44,908 nucleotides of DNA from an uncultured Allobosea sp. (GTDB lineage Bacteria; Pseudomonadota; Alphaproteobacteria; Rhizobiales; Beijerinckiaceae), in the NCBI RefSeq assembly GCF_945957345.1, contig NZ_CAMFKW010000044.1, positions 1-44,908 of the forward strand. Reading direction: 5' to 3'. Every line of letters begins with the position of its first letter. The first letter of the stretch is position 1. The translations under genes and the position numbers were made by a program. Of this stretch, positions 31,029 through 40,165 are shown one piece after another. The notes beneath the pieces are model-generated. The model worked only from the letters and a program-made list of their open reading frames with translations, was not told the DNA's origin and ran no database searches.

Positions 31029-32636
31029 GTGCCTGTCATCGAGAGCAAGGTCGATCTGAATTCGACCGAGACGCGCGCCAATGCCGAAGCCTGGGCCGAC
31101 CTGCGCGACGAACTCCAGCAGCACCGCGCCACCGCCGCGCTCGGCGGCAACGCCAAGTCCCGAGAGCGTCATACCGCCCGCGGCAAGCTTTTGCCCCGCG
31201 AGCGCGTGCTGCGCCTGACCGATCCGGGCTCGGCCTTTCTCGAGATCGGCTCGCTCGCCGCTTTCGGCATGTACGAGGGCGATGTCCATGCCGCCGGCAT
31301 GATCGCCGGCATCGGCCGCGTCGCCGGCCGGGAATGCATGATCGTCTGCAACGACGCGACGATCAAAGGCGGCACCTACTACCCGATGACGGTGAAGAAG
31401 CATCTGCGGGCGCAAGAGATCGCGCGCGAGAACCGATTGCCCTGCATCTATTTGGTCGATTCGGGCGGCGCCAACCTGCCGCACCAGACCGAGGTCTTCC
31501 CCGATCGCGAGCATTTCGGCCGCATCTTCTACAACCAGGCGACGCTCTCGGCCGAAGGCATCCCGCAGGTCGCGGTGGTGATGGGCTCGTGCACGGCCGG
31601 CGGCGCCTATGTGCCTGCTATGTCGGACGAGACTGTGATTGTCAGGAAGCAGGGCACCATCTTCCTCGGCGGCCCACCGCTGGTGAAGGCTGCGACCGGC
31701 GAGGTCGTCTCGGCCGAGGATTTGGGCGGCGCCGATGTCCATGCGCGGCTCTCGGGCGTCGCCGATCACTATGCCGGCGACGATACCCATGCGCTAGCGA
31801 TCGCCCGGCGCATCGCCGGCAATCTCAACAGCGTGAAGCGCCCGGATATCGACATCGCCGAGCCGGTCGAGCCGCTCTACGATCCGGCCGAGCTCGAAGC
31901 GGTCGTCCCGACCGATCTCAAGAAGCAGTACGACATCCGCGAGGTGATCGCGCGCCTCGTCGACGGCTCGGAATTCGACGAGTTCAAGAAGCTCTACGGC
32001 ACGACTTTGGTGACGGGCTTCGCCCGCATCCACGGCATCCCGGTCGGGATCATCGCCAATAACGGCATCCTGTTCTCGGAAAGCGCGGTCAAGGGCGCGC
32101 ATTTCATTGAGCTCTGCTGCCAGCGGCGCATCCCGCTGCTCTTTCTGCAGAACATCACCGGCTTCATGGTCGGCCGCGATGTCGAGACGCGCGGCATCGC
32201 CAAGGACGGCGCGAAGCTCGTCACTGCGGTCGCCTCGGCGCGGGTGCCGAAGATCACGGTGCTGGTCGGCGGCTCGTTCGGCGCCGGCAATTACGGCATG
32301 TGCGGCCGGGCCTATTCGCCGCGCTTCCTGTTCACCTGGCCAAACAGCCGCATCTCGGTGATGGGCGGCGAGCAAGCGGCGAGCGTGCTTGCGACCGTGC
32401 GCCGCGACAATATCGAGGTCGAAGGCAAGAGCTGGCCGGCAGCCGAGGAGGAGGCCTTCAAGGCGCCGATCCGCAGCAAGTATGAGGAAGAAGGTTCGCC
32501 CTATTTCGCCACGGCTCGGCTCTGGGACGACGGCATCATCCTGCCCTCCGAGACGCGCCGCGTGCTGGCGCTGGCATTCTCGGCGACGCTGAATGCGGAG
32601 GTGCCGGAGACGAAGTTCGGTGTGTTCCGGATGTGA
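31029..32636 (+). CDS. mccB: 3-Methylcrotonyl-CoA carboxylase beta subunit
   Basis: 535 residues, the standard MccB length. GTG at 31029 has GGAG upstream. The carboxyltransferase signature includes [50 protein letters not shown] and [13 protein letters not shown]; these distinguish methylcrotonyl-CoA from propionyl-CoA carboxylases. The end reads ETKFGVFRM, also diagnostic. It carboxylates 3-methylcrotonyl-CoA to 3-methylglutaconyl-CoA with the alpha subunit coded at 36384. Four genes lie between the two subunits, one of them the AT-rich FRG gene. Confidence 0.95.
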   Translation: MPVIESKVDLNSTETRANAEAWADLRDELQQHRATAALGGNAKSRERHTARGKLLPRERVLRLTDPGSAFLEIGSLAAFGMYEGDVHAAGMIAGIGRVAGRECMIVCNDATIKGGTYYPMTVKKHLRAQEIARENRLPCIYLVDSGGANLPHQTEVFPDREHFGRIFYNQATLSAEGIPQVAVVMGSCTAGGAYVPAMSDETVIVRKQGTIFLGGPPLVKAATGEVVSAEDLGGADVHARLSGVADHYAGDDTHALAIARRIAGNLNSVKRPDIDIAEPVEPLYDPAELEAVVPTDLKKQYDIREVIARLVDGSEFDEFKKLYGTTLVTGFARIHGIPVGIIANNGILFSESAVKGAHFIELCCQRRIPLLFLQNITGFMVGRDVETRGIAKDGAKLVTAVASARVPKITVLVGGSFGAGNYGMCGRAYSPRFLFTWPNSRISVMGGEQAASVLATVRRDNIEVEGKSWPAAEEEAFKAPIRSKYEEEGSPYFATARLWDDGIILPSETRRVLALAFSATLNAEVPETKFGVFRM

Positions 32637-32714
32637 TGGTGTTCGATTAATAGAGCAACAGCGGGCCTAACATGCGTCTAGTTGGAGGCGGTCTATTGGT
32701 TTCTGCGGGGTAAC

Positions 32715-33467
32715 ATGCCAGCGGTATCTGAAAATCAATTTGATTCTTTAGATGATCTTTTTCGTCAGATTATAAAAATAACAAAAGATTGGGATTCTGT
32801 ATGGTACAGGGGGGTGAGGTCAGCTAATTTTAGTTTAGTTCCGAAGGTCCTTCGTAGCAGTAACTATAATGAAAATATCGTCTCCGTCGAATTTCGGCGC
32901 CGAATGCGCGTCGAGTTTCCGAGTATGAAAACAGATTTTGATTGGCTGTGTGCGATGCAGCATTTTGGAGTTCCGACCCGCTTGTTGGATTGGTCAGAAT
33001 CCCTGTTTCCAGCTTTGTATTTTGCAACGATGCCGCTATCAAAGAAGCTCAATAGTTCAACGATCTGGGTTCTTAATCCGTTTGCGCTGGTAGAATTGGT
33101 TAGGTGTGGCGAGGGCGTTATCCCGACGCAAGACAATGATATAATATTGAATTATTCAGGGTATTCATTTGATAATGGACAAAAAAAGGGCGTTGGTAAA
33201 TTTCCATCGCCGGTTGTTCCTGATTTTATATTTAGCCGACTAAAGGCTCAGAATTCTTGTTTTACAATCCATGGGTCTGACAATCGGCCGCTGGAGGCGC
33301 AGCTTGCTGATATGGATATCGATGATCCAATATTATATAAATTTACATGTAAGAATAGATTTATTTCCTCATTGGCGTTGAGCGTAAATTTGCTTTGTGG
33401 CGATCCAAGTATTCTTTTTCCTGATATTGAGGGTTTTCATAAGTGGTTGGGTCCTGATAGTTCCTAG
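32715..33467 (+). CDS. FRG-domain protein, AT-rich and probably acquired
   Basis: 250 residues. The N-terminal part is an FRG domain: WYRGVRSANFSLVPKVLR (30-47) and MQHFGVPTRLLDWSES (81-96), the two signature blocks. The biochemical role of this domain is not established. The rest (about 110-250) has no family I recognise. Base composition is strikingly lower in GC than its neighbours, with AT-rich codons throughout, which points to recent transfer. Start at ATG 32715 has GCGGGG upstream; TTG at 32682 would add 11 residues. It lies between mccB and the convergent Kelch gene (28 bp between stops). No phage or transposase gene is nearby. Confidence 0.82.
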   Translation: MPAVSENQFDSLDDLFRQIIKITKDWDSVWYRGVRSANFSLVPKVLRSSNYNENIVSVEFRRRMRVEFPSMKTDFDWLCAMQHFGVPTRLLDWSESLFPALYFATMPLSKKLNSSTIWVLNPFALVELVRCGEGVIPTQDNDIILNYSGYSFDNGQKKGVGKFPSPVVPDFIFSRLKAQNSCFTIHGSDNRPLEAQLADMDIDDPILYKFTCKNRFISSLALSVNLLCGDPSILFPDIEGFHKWLGPDSS

Positions 33468-33495
33468 AATCACTGTTGGCCAGTCCCAGATGGCT

Positions 33496-34581
33496 TCACC
33501 CCAGCGCGAACGCCTCATGCACGGCGCTCTGGACGCCGCCGCCCATGACCGGGCCGCCGCCGGCAACATGGATCGCATCGCCGACGAGCGCGGCACCCAG
33601 CCCATGGCGGGGTGTCAGCATCGGCGCGTATTGCTCCCAGCCGTCGCTCGCCGGGTCATAGGCCTCCATCTGGCCGAAGACGCGATTGGTGCCTTCCCCG
33701 CCCATCACGAAGACCTTGCCGCGATAAAGCACCGCGCCATGGCCTGAGCGGCCTGTCGGCGCCGGCGTGCGCATCGTCCATTTGTCGGCGGCCGGATCGT
33801 AGGAATGGTGCAGGTTCGAGTTGGTGTGGAAGGAATCGACGCGCCCGCCGATGACATGGATCAGCGGGCCGATGGCGAGCGTGCCGGTGTGATCGCGGGC
33901 GGTCGGCAGGGGCCTGCGCTCGCTCCAGCGATCGGATTTCGGGTCGTAGACCAGATGCCAGTCGATCGAGCGCTTGGTCTCGGTGGTCTCGCCGATCGCC
34001 CTGCCAATGACGTGCAGGACACCGCCGAGCCCTACGACGGCCGCCGAGCCGGCAGCGCGGGGCAGGGCGGAGATCTCGGCCCAGCGATCCGTCTTCGGGT
34101 CGTTGACGAAGCAGCGCGGATGCGGCTTGCGGTTCTGCTCGAGGAAGCCGCTGATGGCGTAGAGCTTGCCGTCGAGGAAGGCGACGCCGACATGGTTCGC
34201 GCCTTGTGGGAGCGGAGCGCCATCCTGCCATGTGTCGGCCTTGGGATCGTAGACATGGTGATAGGCGCGGTCGGTGCGCTGCTCGCCATAGCCGCCGACG
34301 ACATGCATCCTGTCCTCGAAGGCCGTCGCCCAGGCCATTTCCGAGCGCGGCAGCGGCAAGGGCGCCTTGGCGCTCCAGCGGCCGGGCGTGGCGGCTTTCG
34401 GTGCAGGCGAATCGAAGACGTTCTGTGTCGCCGCGAGCGGCGGCTTCCCGATCCGGCCCGGCTGGCTCAGGCGCTCATATTGCGGGCCGTGATGCTCATG
34501 GCCCTGCTGCTGGGCGAGCGCCGGGCCGGCGAGCGCGGCGGCACCGGCCGCAAGCAGGTGGCGGCGGTTCAGGCTGGTCAT
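33496..34581 (-). CDS. Exported Kelch-repeat protein
   Basis: 361 residues. The N-terminus MTSLNRRHLLAAGAAALAGPALA looks like a twin-arginine (Tat) signal. About six Kelch units follow, each with paired aromatic and Gly-Gly elements such as MHVVGGYGEQ, LYAISGFLEQN, LHVIGRAIG, IHVIGGRVD, VFVMGGEGT and IHVAGGGPV. Kelch units fold into a beta-propeller. No enzyme motif is seen. The first residues of the mature protein contain GHEHHGPQ, a possible metal-binding tag. Divergent from the SDR at 34735. Confidence 0.88.
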   Translation of the reverse strand: MTSLNRRHLLAAGAAALAGPALAQQQGHEHHGPQYERLSQPGRIGKPPLAATQNVFDSPAPKAATPGRWSAKAPLPLPRSEMAWATAFEDRMHVVGGYGEQRTDRAYHHVYDPKADTWQDGAPLPQGANHVGVAFLDGKLYAISGFLEQNRKPHPRCFVNDPKTDRWAEISALPRAAGSAAVVGLGGVLHVIGRAIGETTETKRSIDWHLVYDPKSDRWSERRPLPTARDHTGTLAIGPLIHVIGGRVDSFHTNSNLHHSYDPAADKWTMRTPAPTGRSGHGAVLYRGKVFVMGGEGTNRVFGQMEAYDPASDGWEQYAPMLTPRHGLGAALVGDAIHVAGGGPVMGGGVQSAVHEAFALG

Positions 34582-34734
34582 CGCGTCGTCCTGCCGACTA
34601 CAACGATAGGACAGCGTTGGCGGGCGGCAAGCGCATGGAACTCCACCCGCCTCATGGTTCCCCTGGGCGGTTTCGCCCGTTATGGTCGGGTGCCATCTCA
34701 AACGATTTAGGCCTAGGGAAATACGAGGAAATGC

Positions 34735-35496
34735 ATGTCTGGGCATAACAAGGTCGCGATCATCACCGGCGCCGGCTCGGGCGTGGGACGCTCGGTCGCC
34801 ATCGCTTTCCTGAAGGACGGCTATCGCACCGTGCTGGCCGGCCGCCGCGCCGATGCGCTGGAGGAGACGATCGCGCTCTCCGGCGTCGACAAGGGCCGAG
34901 CACTCGCGGTGCCGACGGACGTCACCGACAAGGCCTCGGTCGAGAACCTCTTCGCCAGGACGAAGGAAGCCTTCGGCCGGGTCGACGTGCTCTTCAACAA
35001 TGCCGGCGTGAACGCGCCGGGCGGCGTGCTGCTGGAGGACCTCTCGCTGGAGGATTGGCAGAAGGTGGTCGACACCAACCTGACCGGGCCGTTCCTCTGC
35101 ACGCAAGCCGCTTTCAAGGCGATGAAGGAGCAGCAGCCGCAAGGCGGGCGCATCATCAATAACGGCTCGATCTCGGCCCACGCGCCGCGGCCGAATTCCG
35201 TCGCCTATACCGCGACGAAGCACGCGATCTCGGGCCTGACCAAGACGGCGGCGCTCGACGGGCGCAAATACGACATCGCCGTCGGCCAGGTCGATATCGG
35301 CAATGCGCTGACCGAGATGGCGCGCAAGATGACGACCGGCGTGCCGCAGGCTGATGGCTCGATCAAGGTCGAGGCGGTGATGGATGTCGAGCATGTCGCG
35401 ACGACCGTGCTGCACATGGCCGGCCTGCCGCCCGAGGCGAACGTGCTGTTCGTCACGGTGATGGCGACCAAGGCCCCGCTCGTCGGGCGTGGGTGA
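34735..35496 (+). CDS. Short-chain dehydrogenase/reductase
   Basis: 253 residues. The Rossmann motif TGAGSGVG (11-18), NNAG (88-91) and the catalytic Ser145, Tyr158 and Lys162 (YTATK) are all present. The Arg-Arg after beta-2 (AGRRADAL) suggests NADP preference. Substrate unknown. The C-terminal segment [26 protein letters not shown] is a familiar end in this SDR group. It is divergent from the Kelch gene and followed by a palindromic repeat. Confidence 0.93.
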   Translation: MSGHNKVAIITGAGSGVGRSVAIAFLKDGYRTVLAGRRADALEETIALSGVDKGRALAVPTDVTDKASVENLFARTKEAFGRVDVLFNNAGVNAPGGVLLEDLSLEDWQKVVDTNLTGPFLCTQAAFKAMKEQQPQGGRIINNGSISAHAPRPNSVAYTATKHAISGLTKTAALDGRKYDIAVGQVDIGNALTEMARKMTTGVPQADGSIKVEAVMDVEHVATTVLHMAGLPPEANVLFVTVMATKAPLVGRG

Positions 35497-35528
35497 CGAA
35501 CACTCTTTCCGGTCGCTGTCCCCTTGCC

Positions 35529-35628
35529 GTCATCCCGGGCGGAGCGCAGCGTAGACCGGGATCCATTCCGGGACGGCTCTGGCATGGATCCCGAATCGGC
35601 GCCGCTGATGCGGCTTGTCCGGGATGAC
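35529..35628. repeat. GTCAT...ATGAC palindromic repeat
   Basis: Arms GTCATCCCGG and CCGGGATGAC, inner stem CGGGATCCAT with ATGGATCCCG (10 bp). It belongs to the family at 11701, 12617 and 1785. Its right end reaches into the open frame of the next gene. Confidence 0.8.
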
Positions 35629-35638
35629 AGGGGTGAGG

Positions 35639-36352
35639 GTGGCCGCAGCGGCGCAAGACGTAGGTAGTCGGGACAAGCTTGACCATGACGATGGCGGAGG
35701 AGGCTCGGCTCCGAATCCCGCCATTGCCCGCGCTTATACGCTCACTATCTGGGGCATCGCGCTCGGCATCCTGATCCAGGCGGTGGCGACCGTCGCCTGG
35801 GCGCTCGCCGTCGGCAATGCACAGCTCTTCAAGGACGGTGTCGACTGGGTCTATGACGTGGCGCTCTACGGCATCGCGGCGATCGTCTTCGGCCGCGAGG
35901 CGCGGATCGAGCGTCTCGCCGCAATCGCGATCGGCGCCGTCATGGCGGTCGCCGGATTGCACACGCTCTACGACCTCTGGGACAAGATCGCCCGGCCGCG
36001 GCCGATCGAGATCTGGACGCTGGGCTTTGCGGCGGCGAGCGCCATCGTCATCGCCTTCCTCGTCGTCGCCGCGCTCTGGCGGTTCCGGCGTGAGGGCAAT
36101 CCGGTCATCAAGGCGACCTGGCTGTCGAGCCGCAACGATACGATCTCGACGACCGGTTTCGCGCTGGTCGGGCTTGCTGCCCGTGTCGCGCCGGCGCGCT
36201 GGCCGGAATATCTGTTCGACCTCGTCGTCGCCGGCATCTGTTTCCAGGCGACATGGGCGATCTGGCGCTCGTTGTGGCGAAGCGTGGGTTCGGAAGCGTC
36301 CCAACCCGGTTTGCGCAACAAGGCGCAGACAGATGCCACGGGCGGGCTATAA
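35639..36352 (+). CDS. CDF-like integral membrane protein, start uncertain
   Basis: About 237 residues with five or six predicted transmembrane helices (from about TLTIWGIALGILIQAVATVAWALAV). The segment FKDGVDWVYDVALYG holds an acidic pair (D..D) at the site where cation diffusion facilitators bind metal, and SSRNDTISTTGFALVG holds another polar pair. The family resemblance is modest, so it may be a CDF relative without transport activity. GTG 35639 has AGGGG 5 nt upstream; TTG 35615, ATG 35624 and GTG 35633 are alternatives that lie in or next to the repeat. Residues SRDKLDHDD derive from a half-copy of the other repeat type (35667-35689). Followed 31 bp later by mccA. Confidence 0.7.
   Translation: MAAAAQDVGSRDKLDHDDGGGGSAPNPAIARAYTLTIWGIALGILIQAVATVAWALAVGNAQLFKDGVDWVYDVALYGIAAIVFGREARIERLAAIAIGAVMAVAGLHTLYDLWDKIARPRPIEIWTLGFAAASAIVIAFLVVAALWRFRREGNPVIKATWLSSRNDTISTTGFALVGLAARVAPARWPEYLFDLVVAGICFQATWAIWRSLWRSVGSEASQPGLRNKAQTDATGGL
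35667..35689. repeat. Half-copy of the type A palindromic repeat inside a coding region
   Basis: This is a near-match to the reverse complement of the left hairpin of the repeats at 14895, 21504 and 38427 (GTCGGGACAAGC then GACCATGAC). It is translated as part of the N-terminus of the membrane protein at 35639. Confidence 0.7.
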
Positions 36353-36383
36353 AGGCGGCACGTCTCCTGAGGATGCCGCCGCC

Positions 36384-38369
36384 ATGACGATCGCCGCCAA
36401 GCTACCCTCCATCCTGATCGCCAATCGCGGCGAGATCGCCTGCCGCGTGATCCGCACTGCCAGGCGGCTGGGATTGCGCACCATCGCCGTCTATTCGGAT
36501 GCCGATGCCGAGGCGCTGTTCGTGCAGATGGCGGACGAGGCCTACCATATCGGCCCGGCCCCGGCCCGCGAGAGCTATCTCGACGCAGCCAAGATCCTCG
36601 CCGTGGCGAAAGAGGCGGGCGCGGCCTGCATCCATCCGGGCTACGGCTTCCTCTCGGAGAATGCCGATTTCGCCGATGCCTGCGCTGCGGCCGGAATCGT
36701 CTTCGTCGGCCCGCCGGCCTCGGCCATTCGGGCGATGGGCCTGAAGGATGCCGCCAAGGCGCTGGTCGAGAAGGCCAGCGTGCCGGTGGTGCCGGGTTAT
36801 CATGGTGCCGAGCAGGGCGCCGATTTCCTTCGCTCGGAAGCGCGGCGCATCGGCTATCCCGTGCTGATCAAGGCGGTCGCCGGCGGCGGCGGCAAGGGCA
36901 TGAAGAAGGTCGACCGGCCCGAAGATTTCGACGATGCGCTGACCAGTGCCCAGCGCGAGGGCCAGAACGCCTTCGGCGATGCGCGCGTGCTGGTCGAGAA
37001 ATATGTGCTCTCGCCGCGCCATGTCGAAATCCAAGTGTTCGGCGATAGCCACGGCAATGTCGTCCATCTCTACGAGCGCGACTGCTCGCTCCAGCGCCGC
37101 CACCAGAAGGTGATCGAGGAGGCTCCCGCGCCGGGCATGAGCGCGGAAGTTCGCGCCGCCATGGGAAAGGCTGCGACCGAGGCCGCCAGGGCCGTGGGCT
37201 ATGTCGGGGCCGGCACGGTCGAGTTCATCGCCGACGGGCGCGATGGGCTGAAGGCTGACGGCTTCTGGTTCATGGAGATGAACACCCGCCTCCAGGTCGA
37301 GCATCCCGTGACGGAGGCGATCACGGGTCTCGATCTCGTCGAATTGCAGTTGAAGGTCGCGGCGGGCGAGCCGCTCGGTTTCACGCAGGCCGATGTCTCG
37401 GCTGCGGGCCACGCCGTCGAGGCGCGGCTTTATGCCGAGGACCCGGAGAAGGGCTTCCTGCCTTCGACCGGCAAGCTCTGGGCGCTGCAATTCCCGGAAG
37501 GCGAGGGCATCCGTATCGATACCGGCGTCGAGGCCGGCGATACGGTGACGCCGTTCTACGATCCGATGATCGCCAAGGTGATCGCCCATGGCGCAACGCG
37601 GGACGAAGCACTCGACCGGCTCGGCGCGGCATTGGGCGAGACGGTGGTTGCCGGCCCGCGCACCAATCTCGCCTTCCTGAAGAAGTTGACCGAGGCGGAA
37701 GGCTTCCGCAGGGGGCCGTTCGATACCGGCTTCATCGACCGCAATATCAGCGCGCTCGGCGCGGAGCCGCAGCCGCTCGATGCTGCGGCCGTCGCGGCGG
37801 CGGCCCTGCAGCTCGAGGAGGAGCGGCAGGCGGCGGGCATGATCGCGGCTGCGGGCCGGGCGGAGGGCGAGGCGCGTTCACCCTGGCTCGATCCCGACGC
37901 TTTCTCGCTGATGCCACGCCAGCCGCTGGGCCTGCCGCTTATGGTCGATGGCGAACGCATCGAGGCGCGGATCGAATGGCATGGCGAGGATGCGCGCGTC
38001 AGCCTGCCCGGCCATGAGATCGGCGAGGGCGAGCATGAGATCGCGCTGGCCGAGGGCGAGGGCGGGACATGGCTTGCGCTGCATCGCGGCCGGCAGACGG
38101 CGGTCGCGCTGTTCGATCCGTTCAGCGTCGATCTCGATGCGGCGGCGGGCTCAGGCGGCGTCATCAAGGCGCCGATGCATGGCAAGCTCGTTGCGCTCTT
38201 CGTCGCGCCCGGCGAGGCCGTGACCAAGGGCCAGCGCCTCGCCATCGTCGAGGCGATGAAGATGGAGCACGTGCTGACCGCTCCCCGCGACGGCACGGTC
38301 AGCGAGGTCGTGGGCGAGCCTGGCGCGCAGGTGGCCGAGGGCGCGAAGGTGGTCGTGCTGGGGGAATAG
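36384..38369 (+). CDS. mccA: 3-Methylcrotonyl-CoA carboxylase alpha subunit
   Basis: 661 residues. Biotin carboxylase (ILIANRGEIACRVIRTARRLG, ATP-grasp GGGGKGM, EMNTRLQVEHPVTEAITGLDLVE), the MccA-type linker (about 465-575, including PWLDPDAFSLMPRQP) and a biotinyl domain with EAMKMEHV, biotin Lys626. The linker differs from that of pccA at 12867, and the paired mccB is in the same region, so MccA is preferred over another acyl-CoA carboxylase. Start ATG 36384 gives a short lead before SILIANRGEIACR; TGAGGA lies 12 nt upstream, rather far. It works with mccB in leucine catabolism. Confidence 0.92.
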   Translation: MTIAAKLPSILIANRGEIACRVIRTARRLGLRTIAVYSDADAEALFVQMADEAYHIGPAPARESYLDAAKILAVAKEAGAACIHPGYGFLSENADFADACAAAGIVFVGPPASAIRAMGLKDAAKALVEKASVPVVPGYHGAEQGADFLRSEARRIGYPVLIKAVAGGGGKGMKKVDRPEDFDDALTSAQREGQNAFGDARVLVEKYVLSPRHVEIQVFGDSHGNVVHLYERDCSLQRRHQKVIEEAPAPGMSAEVRAAMGKAATEAARAVGYVGAGTVEFIADGRDGLKADGFWFMEMNTRLQVEHPVTEAITGLDLVELQLKVAAGEPLGFTQADVSAAGHAVEARLYAEDPEKGFLPSTGKLWALQFPEGEGIRIDTGVEAGDTVTPFYDPMIAKVIAHGATRDEALDRLGAALGETVVAGPRTNLAFLKKLTEAEGFRRGPFDTGFIDRNISALGAEPQPLDAAAVAAAALQLEEERQAAGMIAAAGRAEGEARSPWLDPDAFSLMPRQPLGLPLMVDGERIEARIEWHGEDARVSLPGHEIGEGEHEIALAEGEGGTWLALHRGRQTAVALFDPFSVDLDAAAGSGGVIKAPMHGKLVALFVAPGEAVTKGQRLAIVEAMKMEHVLTAPRDGTVSEVVGEPGAQVAEGAKVVVLGE

Positions 38370-38426
38370 GCGAGTCAGCGGAGTCGCTTGCGGGCGACTG
38401 CTGAGGTTTTGATTCAAGCTGGTTTC

Positions 38427-38517
38427 GTCATGGTCGGGCTTGTCCCGACCATCCACGCCTTCACTGATCGAAGGTCGTGTTCAAGACGTGGATGCTCGCC
38501 ACAAGGGCGAGCATGAC
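38427..38517. repeat. Palindromic repeat with four-way-junction potential (type A, copy 3)
   Basis: Same layout as 14895: GTCAT, hairpin GGTCGGG-CTTGT-CCCGACC, stem ATCCACGCCTT/AAGACGTGGAT with one mismatch, hairpin GCTCGCC-ACAAG-GGCGAGC, ATGAC. It lies between convergent mccA and the APH-like gene, ending 5 bp before the latter's stop codon. Confidence 0.88.
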
Positions 38518-38521
38518 GGCG

Positions 38522-39367
38522 CTAAGCGCCCAGTGCCGTAGCAGCCTTTGCCAGAATCGTCAGGTTGACCTCTGCCAGCGGGTCGTTGTCCTCAAGGAAC
38601 CAGGCTGCCGAAAGACCGCACCAGGCGATGATCCAGCGCAGCAGGCGCCGCCGTTCCAGCGCCGATTTTGCCAGCACGATCTCCAGCCGACGTTCGAAGG
38701 CTCCGGGCGCGACGGCGACCGGCGGCTCGGGGTCGGCGAGATCGGGATCGCAGAACAGGATCGTGTATTCGAAGGCGCGGTCGCCGATCACCGCTTTCGG
38801 GTCGATCGCGAGCCAGCCGCGTTCCTCGAAATCGAGGACGTTGTCGTGATGCAGGTCGGCATGGAGCGGCAGGATTTCCCGCTGGGTGGGCAGGAGCGCG
38901 TTTGCCTCCGCTGCGGCGCGAGCGAGCAGACCGCCGTGCTTTGCGGCTGCTGGAAAGAGGTCCTTGAACCAGGTTTCCAGCCGGATTAGCCCGGTTGGGG
39001 AAGGACCACGCGGTTTCTGCAAGGCTGAGATGGCGTCGCAGAGGATGGCGGTGGCTTCATCATCACCTTTGGCACCACTGCGCGCCATGGCTGCGAGCGA
39101 GTGTTGGCCGGTGGCGCGTTCGATCAGCATCGCCTCTCCATTCTCGCTGCGGGCGAGCAAGCGGGCGGCGCCGTCACCATTCCAGTATTCCAACGGCAGG
39201 TAGCCGCGCCGCTCGTCCTCGACCTCGGGCAGCTTGAGCATCGCAGGTTCGCTGCCTTGCAGGACGGGCAGCAGGTGGCTGGCATGGGTCCTGATCGGCT
39301 CGCCGTCCGGTACGAGATCCCAACGGATCAGCCAGGGCTCGAAAACCCGCGCGGGGGTGTCGTTCAT
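38522..39367 (-). CDS. Aminoglycoside/hydroxyurea phosphotransferase-like kinase
   Basis: 281 residues of the APH(6)/hydroxyurea kinase type (protein-kinase-like fold). The catalytic loop is HADLHHDN (169-176; Asp171 base) and the metal-binding Asp189 lies in AIDPKAVIGDRAFE. The N-terminal half keeps the LKLPEVEDERRG nucleotide-site element. Related enzymes phosphorylate streptomycin or hydroxyurea; chromosomal homologs in soil bacteria often have unknown natural substrates, so resistance is not implied. Its ATG overlaps the stop of the upstream SDR by 4 bp, a two-gene operon. Confidence 0.9.
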   Translation of the reverse strand: MNDTPARVFEPWLIRWDLVPDGEPIRTHASHLLPVLQGSEPAMLKLPEVEDERRGYLPLEYWNGDGAARLLARSENGEAMLIERATGQHSLAAMARSGAKGDDEATAILCDAISALQKPRGPSPTGLIRLETWFKDLFPAAAKHGGLLARAAAEANALLPTQREILPLHADLHHDNVLDFEERGWLAIDPKAVIGDRAFEYTILFCDPDLADPEPPVAVAPGAFERRLEIVLAKSALERRRLLRWIIAWCGLSAAWFLEDNDPLAEVNLTILAKAATALGA

Positions 39368-40131
39368 CCGCGGCCGATGATCGGGAACTGCTCGGCTTCG
39401 TAGATCTGGCCGGAGACCGGGGCGCTGTCATCCGAGAGCCAAAAGGCAGTGTGCGCGGCGATCTCCTCTGGCTGCATGATGCGGCCGGTCGGGGCATGGC
39501 GGAGCGGGACATGGTTCTGCCAGCCGGGCTTCTGACCCTCGCGCTGCTGGGTCGCGTCCTCGTTGGCGGTCCAGGTCCAGCCGACATTGAGCTGGTTGGC
39601 GCGGATGTGCTCTGGACCGAGCGTGTTGGCGAGGTTGCGCGTCATCGTCATCAGCGCGCCCTTGGACATCGAATAGACCGTCAGGTTCGAGAGGCCGCAA
39701 TAGGCGTTGATCGAGCCGACCGTGACGATGGCTCCGGGCGATTTCTGGACACGGAAGGCGCGGATCGCCGCTTCCGCGCAGAGCAGAGGCGCGCGGGTGT
39801 TGATCGCGAACATGTGGTCGAAGAAGGCGGCGGTGGTCTCGGTCAGGATGCCGCGTGGGTAGATGCCGGCATTGTTGACGAGCCCGTCGATGCGGCCGAA
39901 GGCGGCGAGCGTGGCATCGACGATGGCCTGGGCGGTCGCAGGATCGGCGAGGTCCCCGGTCGCTCCGGCCGTCGCGTTGCCGAGCTTCGCCACTGCCGCG
40001 TCGACCTCGGCTGCGTCGCGGCCGTGGATCAGCACCTTGGCGCCCTCGGCAATGAGGCGCTCGGCCATCGCACAGCCGATGCCGGTGGAGGAGCCGGTGA
40101 CGAGGATGGCCTTGCCTGCAAGTCCGCGCAT
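39364..40131 (-). CDS. Short-chain dehydrogenase/reductase
   Basis: 255 residues. TGSSTGIG (12-19), NNAG (86-89) and catalytic Ser140, Tyr153, Lys157 (YSMSK) are present. GPEHIRANQLNVGWTWT is the usual active-site-proximal region. Substrate unknown. Coupled with the kinase downstream through a 4-bp overlap, and divergent from the VOC protein. ATG at 40131 gives the standard N-terminus; the frame is open further upstream without a good site. Confidence 0.92.
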   Translation of the reverse strand: MRGLAGKAILVTGSSTGIGCAMAERLIAEGAKVLIHGRDAAEVDAAVAKLGNATAGATGDLADPATAQAIVDATLAAFGRIDGLVNNAGIYPRGILTETTAAFFDHMFAINTRAPLLCAEAAIRAFRVQKSPGAIVTVGSINAYCGLSNLTVYSMSKGALMTMTRNLANTLGPEHIRANQLNVGWTWTANEDATQQREGQKPGWQNHVPLRHAPTGRIMQPEEIAAHTAFWLSDDSAPVSGQIYEAEQFPIIGRG

Positions 40132-40165
40132 GATGGAGCGTCCGTAGCCTGTCGAGGAAAAGAGC

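Noticed and set aside
32637..33495. Insertion sequence carrying the FRG gene
   Set aside because: No transposase, and no terminal inverted or direct repeats could be found at the edges of the AT-rich stretch.
14895..38517. CRISPR array made of the repeated ~90-bp units
   Set aside because: Copies are many kilobases apart, palindromic throughout and not separated by spacers of uniform length.
38522..39367. Calling the APH-like kinase a clinical streptomycin-resistance gene
   Set aside because: The fold and catalytic loop are clear, but chromosomal homologs in environmental bacteria have unknown substrates; there is no mobile context.
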